Of a stretch of 51,982 bases of DNA, positions 44,828 through 51,982 are shown piece by piece. Position 1 is the stretch's first letter. Every line of letters begins with the position of its first letter. The notes beneath the pieces were generated by a model. It searched no databases, was not told where the DNA came from, and saw only the letters and a list, made by a program, of their open reading frames with translations. The stretch is from Streptomyces sp. Ncost-T10-10d (GTDB lineage: Bacteria > Actinomycetota > Actinomycetes > Streptomycetales > Streptomycetaceae): NCBI RefSeq assembly GCF_900091955.1, contig NZ_FMDF01000153.1:1-51982 (forward strand), in the 5' to 3' direction. A program made the position numbers and the translations under genes.

Positions 44828-45718
44828 ATGCAATTCCAGCAGCTGACGTACTTCGTGGCCGTGGCCGAGACCCGTCACTTCACCCGTGCCGCTGAAGAGG
44901 TGCATGTGTCACAGCCCTCGCTCTCCCAGCAGATCAGAGCGCTGGAGAACGAGCTGGGGGCGGAGCTGTTCAGCAGGGCCCGCGGCAACATCACCCTGAC
45001 CGATGCGGGCGAGGCCCTGCTGCCGCTCGCCCGGCGCATCCTCGCCGACGCCGACACCGCACGCCACGAGGTGCAGGAGCTGGCTCAGCTGCGCCGGGGC
45101 CGGGTCCGGCTCGGCGCCACGCCCAGTCTCTGCACGGGCCTGCTCCCCGACGTACTGCGTGCCTTCCACGACCGGCATCCGGGAATCCAGCTGCTGCTGG
45201 AGGAGGGCGGCTCGCTCGACCTCGTGCGGGAGCTGGCGCGCGGAGCACTCGATCTGGCCCTGATCGTGCTGCCGCTGCCCGCGGCGTCCCCCGCACTCAC
45301 CACGGTCGAGCTGCTCCAGGAGGATCTGGTCGTGGTGTCGTCGGCACAGGCGCCGCGGCCCGGCAGGGGCGGGAGCGTGAGGATCGCCGACCTGCAGGGA
45401 GAATCCCTGGTGATGTTCCGGCACGGCTACGACCTGCGCGAACTGACTGTCGCCGCCTGCCGGGCGGAGGGCTTCGAGCCGTCGTTCACGGTGGAGGGCG
45501 GGGAGATGGACGCGGTGCTCGGCTTCGTCCGGGCAGGACTCGGGATCGCTGTGGTGCCCAGCATGGTCGCCGGCCGGGCCGGCCACGACCTGCGGACCAC
45601 ACCGCTGGCCCGCCCGGGCCTGCGGCGCACGATCGCGCTCGCGCACCGCAGCGATGTGGCACCACCGCGCGCGGCGCGCGAGCTGCAGAAGGTGGTACTC
45701 GCAGCCGGACGGGCCTGA
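44828..45718 (+). CDS. LysR family transcriptional regulator
   Basis: 296 residues from ATG 44828. The winged helix-turn-helix is FTRAAEEVHVSQPSLSQQIRALENELGAELF in outline (about 18-49), followed by the linker helix. The effector domain starts GRVRLGATPSLCTGLLPDVLRAF. The segments VVVSSAQAP, GEMDAVLGFVRAGLGIAVVPSM and the C-terminal AHRSDVAPPRAARE fit the family. It is divergent from sdhCAB, so it is a candidate regulator of respiratory succinate/fumarate metabolism. The effector is unknown. Confidence 0.93.
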   Translation: MQFQQLTYFVAVAETRHFTRAAEEVHVSQPSLSQQIRALENELGAELFSRARGNITLTDAGEALLPLARRILADADTARHEVQELAQLRRGRVRLGATPSLCTGLLPDVLRAFHDRHPGIQLLLEEGGSLDLVRELARGALDLALIVLPLPAASPALTTVELLQEDLVVVSSAQAPRPGRGGSVRIADLQGESLVMFRHGYDLRELTVAACRAEGFEPSFTVEGGEMDAVLGFVRAGLGIAVVPSMVAGRAGHDLRTTPLARPGLRRTIALAHRSDVAPPRAARELQKVVLAAGRA

Positions 45719-45738
45719 ACCGGCGCCGGGCCGCCGGT
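45719..45738. terminator. Weak hairpin between lysR and rmdA
   Basis: 7-bp stem accggcg/cgccggt with a 6-nt loop, starting at the end of the LysR stop codon. Convergent genes. Confidence 0.45.
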
Positions 45739-45847
45739 TACGCGGTCTCCGGCCGCGCTGCGTTCCCGAGCCCCTGATGGACTTGATGTGCGCGATCGAG
45801 GACGCGACGTCGACCGGGCGGCCTCGGTGCCTTCACTCCCCGCTCCC

Positions 45848-48022
45848 TCACACCGCGTCCGCCAGCAGCAGTGAGTGGATCCGGTCGGGCGCACCGGGGC
45901 GGGCGTAGTACCACCCCTGAGCCGTGTCGCATCCCAGCTCCCGCAGTTGCTCCGCCTGGGCCCCGGTCTCCACCCCCTCCACCGTGACCGCCAGGTCCAG
46001 GCTGTGGGCCAGCGAGACGATTCCTTCGACGATCTTCAGATCGACCGGGTCCGCCGGATGCTGCTGCATGCCCTGCGTGAAGGAACGGTCCAGTTTGAGG
46101 ACACTCACCGGAAGCCTGCGCAGGTTCGCCAGGTTCGAGTACCCGGTGCCGAAGTCGTCGAGAGCTATGTCGACGCCCATTTCCGCCAGTTGCCGCAGCG
46201 GCTTCAGCAGATCGTCGTCCGCGCCGATGAGCGCGGACTCGGTGACCTCCAGGCACAGGGCCCCGGGTTCGAGCCCCGAGCGCTCCAGCACGTCGACCGT
46301 CTCGGCGACCAGCCGCGGATGGTGCAACTGGGTCGGCGAGAGGTTGACATTGATCCGCAGCGGACCGCCGTCGCTGTGCCGCTCCTGCCAGACGTGGGCC
46401 TGCCGCACGGACTCCTCCAGCACCCAGCGGCCGAGCGGCACGATCAGCCCGGTGTGCTCGGCGAGCGGGATGAACCGGTCGGGACCGAGCACTCCGTGCT
46501 GCGGGTGGCACCAGCGCACCAGTGCCTCCGCACCGTGCACCGTGCCGTCGCCGAGGTGCACGAGGGGCTGGTACTCGATGAAGAACTCACCGCGCTCCAG
46601 GGCGGCGGGCAGCGCGGTGGTCAGCCCGTGCCGGGTGATGGCACGGGCGTCCGCCTCGGCGTCGGCGAGCTCGAAGCGGTTGCCGCCCGCCGACTTGGCC
46701 CGGTACATCGTGATGTCGGCGCTGCGCAGCACCTCGGCGGCGCTGCGTTCACCGGCCGGCCCTTCGACGACCCCGATGGATCCGCGTACGGTCAGCTCAC
46801 GACCCTCCAGCCGGATCGGGGTTCCGAGCACGCCGAGGATCCGGCAGGCCAGCTCGTCGACCTCCGTCCGGGTGTCGGGGCCGGTGGTCAGGGCCACGAA
46901 CTCGTCGCCGCCGAGCCGGGCCACCATCTCGCCGGGCGCGGTCGCACAGCTCTGCAGCCGGTCGGCCACCTCGACCAGCAGCCGGTCCCCCGACGCATGG
47001 CCGAGGCTGTCGTTGATCGCCTTGAAGCCGTCGAGGTCCAGGTAGCACAGGCCGAAGCGGCTGCCGTCGTCGGCGGAGAGCGCCTTCTCCAGCCGTTCGA
47101 AGAAGAGAGTCCGGTTGGGCAGACCGGTGAGCGCGTCATGCGTGGCCTCGTACCGCAGCCGCAGGTTGAGCAGCCGGCGCTCCGTGGTGTCCTCCAACAG
47201 CGCCAGCTGATACTCCGGCCTGCCCTCGGAGTCGCGCAGCAGCGACACCGTCAGATTGGTCCACAGCACGGTGCCGTCGTTGCGGTAGTACGGCTTTTCG
47301 ACCCGGTAGTGCTCGCGTTCGCCACGTACCAGCTCGTTGTAGTACTTCCATACCTGGGGCGAGTCCTCGGGGTGGACCCACTCGTTGATCTTGTGGCTGC
47401 GCACATGGTGTTCGAGCCCGCCGAACATCCGGGTGAGCGTGTCGTTGACCTCCAGCACATTGCCGTCCAGGTCGGCGATCCCGATGCCGATGGCCGCGTC
47501 CTTGAAGACGGCGCGGAAGCGTGCCTCGGTGGCGTGCAGAGCCTGCTCGGCATCCGAGCGGGCGGTGAGCGCCGAGCGGGCGATGGCTTCCTGTTCGGCG
47601 AGGGTCCGCTCGCGCAGCGCCTGCGTGAAGCCGCCGGCGAGGGCGTGCTGTATCCGGGCGCAGCGGGCCCTGCTGTCCTCGGTGGACAGCGACGTAGCGC
47701 CGTTGCCTCCGCAGTAGAGCACGAGGTACGAGTCGATGACGCCGAGCGTGCTGCTGAGCGCGTCCGGGTCCGTGCAGTGCGCGGCCACGAGGGCGACGCC
47801 CACCTCGCTCGCGGGCGTCGCGTCGAAGGGCCGCGCGTGCAGGATGTCGCTGAGCCCGCGGGCCAGCGGCAGCAGATGCTGTTCGAACTCCGTGCGCGTC
47901 ATGGAGGTGGCCGTCGACGGGAAGGTGGCCCGGCTCCAGATCGTGGCGAATCTCCGGAGCCGGTCCTCGGGCCCGTCGGGGTCCGTGTCGGGCGCTCCGG
48001 ACGACTGGGCGGGAATGCTCAC
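45848..48022 (-). CDS. rmdA: PAS-GGDEF-EAL protein, RmdA-like c-di-GMP enzyme
   Basis: 724 residues from GTG 48022, overlapping the upstream stop (GTGA). There is no membrane segment. An N-terminal helical region (about 1-150) is followed by a PAS/PAC domain (about 160-285, FRAVFKDAAIGIGIADLDGNVLEVN in outline). A diguanylate cyclase domain has intact GGDEF at 371-375 (RLGGDEF). An EAL phosphodiesterase domain has EAL at 499-501 and DDFGTGYSNL. Both active sites look complete, so it may make and degrade c-di-GMP. Gene order with egt, ols and sdh matches SCO0928 (RmdA) of S. coelicolor, which affects development; the symbol rests on that. Confidence 0.9.
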   Translation of the reverse strand: MSIPAQSSGAPDTDPDGPEDRLRRFATIWSRATFPSTATSMTRTEFEQHLLPLARGLSDILHARPFDATPASEVGVALVAAHCTDPDALSSTLGVIDSYLVLYCGGNGATSLSTEDSRARCARIQHALAGGFTQALRERTLAEQEAIARSALTARSDAEQALHATEARFRAVFKDAAIGIGIADLDGNVLEVNDTLTRMFGGLEHHVRSHKINEWVHPEDSPQVWKYYNELVRGEREHYRVEKPYYRNDGTVLWTNLTVSLLRDSEGRPEYQLALLEDTTERRLLNLRLRYEATHDALTGLPNRTLFFERLEKALSADDGSRFGLCYLDLDGFKAINDSLGHASGDRLLVEVADRLQSCATAPGEMVARLGGDEFVALTTGPDTRTEVDELACRILGVLGTPIRLEGRELTVRGSIGVVEGPAGERSAAEVLRSADITMYRAKSAGGNRFELADAEADARAITRHGLTTALPAALERGEFFIEYQPLVHLGDGTVHGAEALVRWCHPQHGVLGPDRFIPLAEHTGLIVPLGRWVLEESVRQAHVWQERHSDGGPLRINVNLSPTQLHHPRLVAETVDVLERSGLEPGALCLEVTESALIGADDDLLKPLRQLAEMGVDIALDDFGTGYSNLANLRRLPVSVLKLDRSFTQGMQQHPADPVDLKIVEGIVSLAHSLDLAVTVEGVETGAQAEQLRELGCDTAQGWYYARPGAPDRIHSLLLADAV

Positions 48023-48837
48023 GCCTTGCGTCCCACTCCTGCGAAGCCCGAGAAGGCAAATGGGTCCTCGTGCTCCACCGCATGGGGGGTGTCGGGACGC
48101 CAGTTCGGCATCGCCACGAGTCCGGGCTCGACCATCTCGTATCCCTCGAAGAAGCCGGCGATCTCTTCGCGCGACCTCATGACCAGGGGGTTGCGGATGT
48201 TCTTGTAGACGCCGACCGCGCCGCCGGCCTCCTCCTGTGTGAGCGGAATCCCCTCGTACGAGGCGTGGGTGATGACGATGAGGCTGCCGGGGGCGAGCGC
48301 CTCGCGCAGTTCGGCGACCGCGGTGTACGGGTCGTCGGAGTCCTCGATGAAGTGGAGTACGGCGACGAGCAGCAGGGCCACCGGCCGGTCCAGGTCGAGC
48401 AGTTCGGAGATCGCCGGGTTCTTCACGATCTCCTGCGGGCGGCGCAGATCCGCGGCGGCGATCACCGCACGGTCGTTTCCTTCGAGTACGGCCCGGCTGT
48501 GCGCGACCGCGACGGAATCGTGATCGACATAAGCCACCCGGGCCTCGGGGTCGGCCGCCTGCGCGACTTCGTGCACATTCCCGAAAGTCGGTATTCCGGA
48601 GCCGATGTCCAGAAACTGGGTGATGCCCTCGCTCACCGCATATCGCACGGCCCTGCGCATAAAGGCGCGATTCGCCTGCATGATCTTGGGGAGCCCAGGC
48701 ATGAACTCCATGGCCTTGCGAGCCGCTTCCCGGTCCACCTCAAAATTGTGCGATCCGCCCAGATAGAAGTCGTACATGCGAGACACGCTCGGCACCGAAA
48801 TGTCTATGCCTTGCGGTGCCCAGGCGGGACGCTCCAT
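48019..48837 (-). CDS. SAM-dependent methyltransferase, DUF574/SAV2177 family
   Basis: 272 residues. ATG 48837 has GGAG 6 nt upstream. Typical blocks are DISVPSVSRMYDFYLGGSHNFEVDREAA in outline, RRAVRYAVSEGITQFLDIGSGIPT in outline (SAM loop), VAYVDHDSVAVAHSRA, LLLVAVLHFIEDSDDP and PLVMRSREEI. The family is greatly expanded in Streptomyces and its substrates are mostly unknown. Its stop overlaps the rmdA GTG, so methyltransferase and c-di-GMP enzyme are translated together, suggesting a shared process. Confidence 0.92.
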   Translation of the reverse strand: MERPAWAPQGIDISVPSVSRMYDFYLGGSHNFEVDREAARKAMEFMPGLPKIMQANRAFMRRAVRYAVSEGITQFLDIGSGIPTFGNVHEVAQAADPEARVAYVDHDSVAVAHSRAVLEGNDRAVIAAADLRRPQEIVKNPAISELLDLDRPVALLLVAVLHFIEDSDDPYTAVAELREALAPGSLIVITHASYEGIPLTQEEAGGAVGVYKNIRNPLVMRSREEIAGFFEGYEMVEPGLVAMPNWRPDTPHAVEHEDPFAFSGFAGVGRKA

Positions 48838-48949
48838 CGATGTCTCCAACAAGTCGCCACGGCGATCCGGCCATGTTCATGGTCAGTGTTGACCAGAGGC
48901 TACTGATCGACCGCCAGGAGAGCGAGCGGAAACGGAAATTACCCGTCCG

Positions 48950-49711
48950 TTATTGGTCACACACCAGTGGCATGTGCGACCGGCCCGTCGCTGCGTGTGA
49001 CATTCGACGACGGACCGGCCTCGGCGAGGCACTGTCGGACCACTCGGGGGCGCCCACCGGTTTGGCGTCGGGGGACACCGCGTACCAAGCACTCCCGATG
49101 CCCTGGCCGCTGGTGTCTTCGGGCTTCACATCGCCAAAGTAGGTATAGACCGGCCAACAGCCGATGGCTTGTTGCTTGATTCCGTCAGGCCGATCGAAGG
49201 TGACAAAACCCTTGGTCGTGACGCCTTTGATGTCTTTCTTTGCCGATGCGGCAACGACCGGCCACTTCGAAAGGCGGGCACCTGTGCGGGCCGACCTCAT
49301 CGGTCATGCGACGTCCTTCTTGAACCGATAGACCGTCATGCCGCGCTTGTCCATGACGATGTCCCCGAGTTTCGGATCCTTGCGGACCGAAAGCCCCGCG
49401 ATTCCGGCCGGTTCGACGCCGGCCGGGCTGTCGGCGTTCACTGCGGCCTTCCTGCCATCCGGTGCGGACGCGAACCGAGCCTGCCTGCCTGCCCGTGCCG
49501 CCCTGCTCCGCGCCGTCGGAGCCGTAGCCACCGCCGGAGCCGTAACCACTGTCCGATCCGTAGCCGCTTCCCTCGTCCTGTCCGGCCGGATCGGCGTTGC
49601 CCACGTTCTGCCCGGTGGGGGTCTCGGTGCCCTTTTCCTGACCGCACGCCATCGTCAGCGCCAACAGGGCCGCCGCCGTCACTGCGAGCGAGGCGTTCCG
49701 CAGGTGCCCAT
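48950..49711 (-). pseudogene. Frameshifted lipoprotein of YxFxxD-repeat (SCO0930-like) type
   Basis: An ATG at 49711 has GGGAG 5 nt upstream but stops after ten codons. The lipoprotein signal (HLRNASLAV...LLALTMACGQEKG) is one base out of phase with it. The Gly/Tyr/Ser-rich linker then continues in that frame to about 49490. The first repeat (LSVRKDPKLGDIVMDKRG, MTVYRFKKD) is in another frame, ending at a stop near 49314. The second (TFDRPDGIKQQAI, WPVYTYFGD, GSAWYAVSPD) is in a third frame. The usual Cys-x-x-x-Cys-WP block is eroded. At least three indels therefore break a secreted lipoprotein whose intact relatives carry Y-x-[FWY]-x-x-D repeats. Confidence 0.8.
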
Positions 49712-49902
49712 GTCAACTCCCTTTCTGCAAAGCGAGTTGCGAAGCGTCGTCGCGTCATCCATGGCCCTGGGTACGGGCGGCGGCCCCCTCTTTGTTCAAC
49801 ACGTTCACAGAATTTCCCTGAGCCGCAAACCCCCGACGCCGCATGTCCCCACCATCAGGGGAATCCGGTCCGCGCCCGGCGTGCGCTGCGACCGGCCGGA
49901 AC

Positions 49903-50418
49903 ATGCTCCCCGTCGTGTACGGATCACTCATAGGACGGCTCACGGCAGCCGTCGCACTTCTCTGGCTGCTGACCGCCCCGGCACCCGCGGTGGCGGACAA
50001 CTGCGCGTACGCCTCCATCGGGGAGGGCGGCGGGAGCTCGGCGGTCGCCGTGTCGGGCAACGGTCACTGTCACGCGGGCCCGGCACCCAAGCCGACTCCA
50101 CCGCCCGCACCTCCGCCTCCGCCTCCACCTTCGCCATCCCCGCCCCCTCCTCCACCGCCCCCTCCTCCTCCACCGCCCCCTCCCCCACCACCGCTCCCCG
50201 CACCACCACGACCGGAACCGGAGCCCGTGCCACCGCCGCCTTCACCCTCGCTCTCCGTACGCCCCACGCATCCCGCGCCCCGGCCCGTGGCGCTCCCCGC
50301 CTACCGCAAGCCGCCGCGCAAGGTCCCGCGGCGCGGCACCTCCCTGGTCACCCTCACCCTGCTGATCACCGCCCCTGCGGTGTTCGCCGTCGCCGTGCTG
50401 CGTCCCCGCTCCCGATGA
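49903..50418 (+). CDS. Secreted proline-rich protein with C-terminal membrane helix
   Basis: 171 residues from ATG 49903; the Shine-Dalgarno is poor and the start uncertain, with ATG 49843 and GTG 49915 as alternatives. A signal peptide or helix (about 8-30, ending APAVADN) is followed by a short Gly/Ser segment with two cysteines (DNCAYA, GHCHAG). Then comes a stretch of about 60 residues that is almost all proline, broken by Ser, Ala and Arg/Glu. A C-terminal helix (about 148-165, LVTLTLLITAPAVFAVAVL) ends with RPRSR. The layout suggests a rigid wall-spanning stalk anchored in the membrane. Function unknown. It lies 15 bp before the DUF4239 gene, so they probably form an operon. Confidence 0.75.
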   Translation: MLPVVYGSLIGRLTAAVALLWLLTAPAPAVADNCAYASIGEGGGSSAVAVSGNGHCHAGPAPKPTPPPAPPPPPPPSPSPPPPPPPPPPPPPPPPPPLPAPPRPEPEPVPPPPSPSLSVRPTHPAPRPVALPAYRKPPRKVPRRGTSLVTLTLLITAPAVFAVAVLRPRSR

Positions 50419-50433
50419 CCTCCGGAGGAACCC

Positions 50434-51201
50434 ATGTCGGAATGGCTTGTTCTCACCCTCGCCATGGTCGCGGCGAGCGCCGTAGTCCTGACCATCGCCG
50501 TACTCAACAACCGCCGGGTCGGGGACGATGACGACCCGTCCGAGACCCCTGACGTCATCGAGTACATGACGATGATGATCGGCGTGGTCTACGCGATCGT
50601 CCTCGGCCTCGCCATCGCGGGCGTCTGGGAGGGCCGCAGCGCCGCCCAGGAGTACGTACGCCAGGAGGCCCAGGCCCTGCACGAGGTGAACGTCCGCTCC
50701 GCCGTCTACCCGGCCGAGGTGCGTACACGCATCCGCGCCGATGTCGACGCCTACGTCCGCCACGTCGTCCACGACGAGTGGCAAACGATGACCGAGCACG
50801 GCTCTCTCACCGACGAGGGGGCCCGGCTCCTCGGCAAGGTGCGCACCGATGTCGCCGAGTACCGGCCGAGGAACGATCACGAGGGCCAGGCATATCAGCC
50901 ACTGGTCGATCAGGTCGCCGCAGCCGACGACGCACGCAACGCACGCGGACAGAGTGCCGGCGCGACCATGCCGGGCGTGGTCTGGTTCGGCCTGATCACC
51001 GGGGCGCTGGTGACCATCGGGCTCATCTTCACTCTGCAGATCCGCAGAACCTTCCGCGAACTGCTGCTGGCCGGACTCTTCAGTGTCCTGATCGCCTTTC
51101 TCCTCTTCCTGATCTGGGACTTCGACTCCCCCTTCGGCCGGGGAATCTCGGCCACCGCGGCGCCGTTCCTCGATCTGTTCCCCGGCGCGGCGGGGGGATA
51201 G
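50434..51201 (+). CDS. DUF4239 membrane protein (bestrophin-like)
   Basis: 255 residues. ATG 50434 has GGAGG 6 nt upstream. Four hydrophobic segments are seen: about 5-24, 45-65 (MTMMIGVVYAIVLGLAIAGVW), 183-203 (VVWFGLITGALVTIGLIFTL) and 211-230. A soluble helical region of about 115 residues lies between the second and third. This two-plus-two arrangement and the AQALHEVNVRSAVYPAEVR segment are typical of DUF4239. The family is sometimes called bestrophin-like and may form channels; its role is unproven. It is downstream of the proline-rich protein gene. Confidence 0.88.
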   Translation: MSEWLVLTLAMVAASAVVLTIAVLNNRRVGDDDDPSETPDVIEYMTMMIGVVYAIVLGLAIAGVWEGRSAAQEYVRQEAQALHEVNVRSAVYPAEVRTRIRADVDAYVRHVVHDEWQTMTEHGSLTDEGARLLGKVRTDVAEYRPRNDHEGQAYQPLVDQVAAADDARNARGQSAGATMPGVVWFGLITGALVTIGLIFTLQIRRTFRELLLAGLFSVLIAFLLFLIWDFDSPFGRGISATAAPFLDLFPGAAGG

Positions 51202-51376
51202 CCGTCCGCCGAAATGCCGGCGGTGCGCCGCTCGGGGGAAGCAGGTGCCCCGGGCGGCGCACTCCGATCGCGAGCAAAATGCGCCACTTCTAGCGTGTGG
51301 CGCGTCGAGGTGCATTTCTGACACCAAGTGGAAATCCGTTCCGCAACTGCTCCTCAGGGATCCGGAGGATTCACCC

Positions 51377-51910
51377 ATGCGTGCAACAGGTGCCGCACCC
51401 GTCGCCCTGCTCGGCGCCGCCGCTCTCGCCCTGACCGCTCCGGCTGCAACCGCATACGCCGCGACGTCGGGAGGCGCGTCCTCCGCGACCGGATACACCG
51501 TCACTCCGTCGGTGATCGCGCCGGGGAGCCAGGTCGTCCTGGCAGCCCGCGGGTGCTCCACAACCGCCACAGCCGGCTCCGGAGTTTTCGACACGGTCAC
51601 CATTCCCAGGGGCGCGGCCGTCGCGGCCACGGTCGGCTGGGACGCAGAACCCGGCGCCGCCTACGAGGTGACATTCATCTGCAATACGTCACCCGGCTCC
51701 ACGGCGAAGGCCGGACTCACGGTCCGCGCGGCCTCCGACGCACCCGCCACGAGTGCCCCGGTCTCGCCGGCCGGTGTACAGGGCGGAATCGGCGGCAGCC
51801 TCGACAGGGTGAACGCCGCGGAGATCGCCGCCGGAACGGCGCTGGCGGTGGTCACGGCCACGGGCACCATCTATGTCGTACGTGAGCGCAGGGGGAGCCG
51901 CCCGCACTGA
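51377..51910 (+). CDS. Small secreted/membrane-anchored protein
   Basis: 177 residues. ATG 51377 has GGAGG 8 nt upstream. The signal peptide (1 to about 28) is ALLGAAALALTAPAATAYAA. A beta-sandwich-like domain (about 37-118) has two cysteines (ARGCSTT, FICNTS), likely a disulfide, and Ig-like strands (GYTVTPSVIAPGSQVVLA). A Ser/Pro/Ala linker follows. A hydrophobic segment near 150-166 (IAAGTALAVVTATGTIYVV) precedes RERRGSRPH, so the C terminus may be membrane-anchored. I know of similar small Streptomyces secreted proteins, some placed near sortases, but assign no function. Confidence 0.8.
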   Translation: MRATGAAPVALLGAAALALTAPAATAYAATSGGASSATGYTVTPSVIAPGSQVVLAARGCSTTATAGSGVFDTVTIPRGAAVAATVGWDAEPGAAYEVTFICNTSPGSTAKAGLTVRAASDAPATSAPVSPAGVQGGIGGSLDRVNAAEIAAGTALAVVTATGTIYVVRERRGSRPH

Positions 51911-51933
51911 GAGCAGGGCAGTGCGGCCCGATA

Positions 51934-51982
51934 CGCCCGTCGCCCCGACGCCTCCGACCACGGGCGTCGGGGCGGACGGGCG
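51934..51982. terminator. Strong terminator hairpin at window end
   Basis: 19-bp arms cgcccgtcgccccgacgcc (51934-51952) and its complement at 51962-51982 with one extra G. It begins 24 bp after the last stop codon. Confidence 0.85.

Noticed and set aside
45875..48208. Plus-strand open frame of about 777 codons
   Set aside because: Antisense shadow of rmdA, which has intact PAS, GGDEF and EAL motifs on the other strand.

Overview
The window is about 52 kb of high-GC actinobacterial chromosome and reads as Streptomyces. Codons are strongly G/C-ended, many genes use GTG starts, Shine-Dalgarno sites are GGAGG-like, and the gene set is typical: secreted GH16 and GH18 enzymes, an egt cluster, sdhCAB, an RmdA-like c-di-GMP enzyme, a DUF574 methyltransferase and a DUF4239 protein. 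From memory, the order egt - ols - sdhCAB/LysR - rmdA/methyltransferase - lipoprotein - proline-rich protein - DUF4239 matches the SCO0910-SCO0934 arm region of S. coelicolor. No tRNA, rRNA or CRISPR array was seen.

Layout. 1-4954 (minus) is the 5' part of a nonribosomal peptide synthetase with domains C-A(Ser)-T-C-A..., running out of the window. A divergent P450 (5575-6777) lies next to it. 6.8-9.8 kb is accessory DNA: an IS5-type transposase relic, a secreted DUF4232-like protein, and a protein with two tandem SUKH-like domains. 9.8-12.2 kb holds pirin, a TPR protein, a small unknown protein and a GNAT. 12.2-16.9 kb is a vitamin B12/cobalt block: cbtB-cbtA behind one cobalamin riboswitch, a histidine-phosphatase-like protein that has lost its catalytic residues, and metE behind a second cobalamin riboswitch. 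17-20.5 kb has a GH16 glucanase, a broken ABC ATPase, a flavin disulfide reductase and thioredoxin. 20.6-25.4 kb has a small DUF6296-like protein, a LacI regulator divergent from an NfeD/SPFH pair, and a PemK-like gene convergent with a PARG-like gene.

25.5-29.9 kb is egtABCD (ergothioneine), translationally coupled by overlapping stop and start codons. egtA and egtC each carry a rare TTA codon, as does the lacI gene, which points to bldA-dependent expression. egtE is not adjacent. olsB-olsA (ornithine lipids) converges on egtD with a 58-bp overlap. 31.6-41.3 kb holds an orphan DasA-like sugar-binding lipoprotein, dodecin, a HAD enzyme, a Cys-rich tail-anchored protein, a pyruvyl-transferase-family protein, a short UvrA paralogue and a GH18 chitinase. 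The GH16, DasA-like and GH18 genes share a TGGTCC-NN-ACCA palindrome in their promoter regions that looks like a DasR-type operator, suggesting one chitin/glucan-scavenging regulon.

41.3-48.9 kb has sdhCAB with a divergent LysR regulator, then rmdA coupled to a DUF574 methyltransferase. 48.9-52 kb has a frameshifted lipoprotein pseudogene, a polyproline secreted protein, a DUF4239 membrane protein and a small secreted protein. The edges of the window cut the NRPS cluster, so its product cannot be fully predicted.
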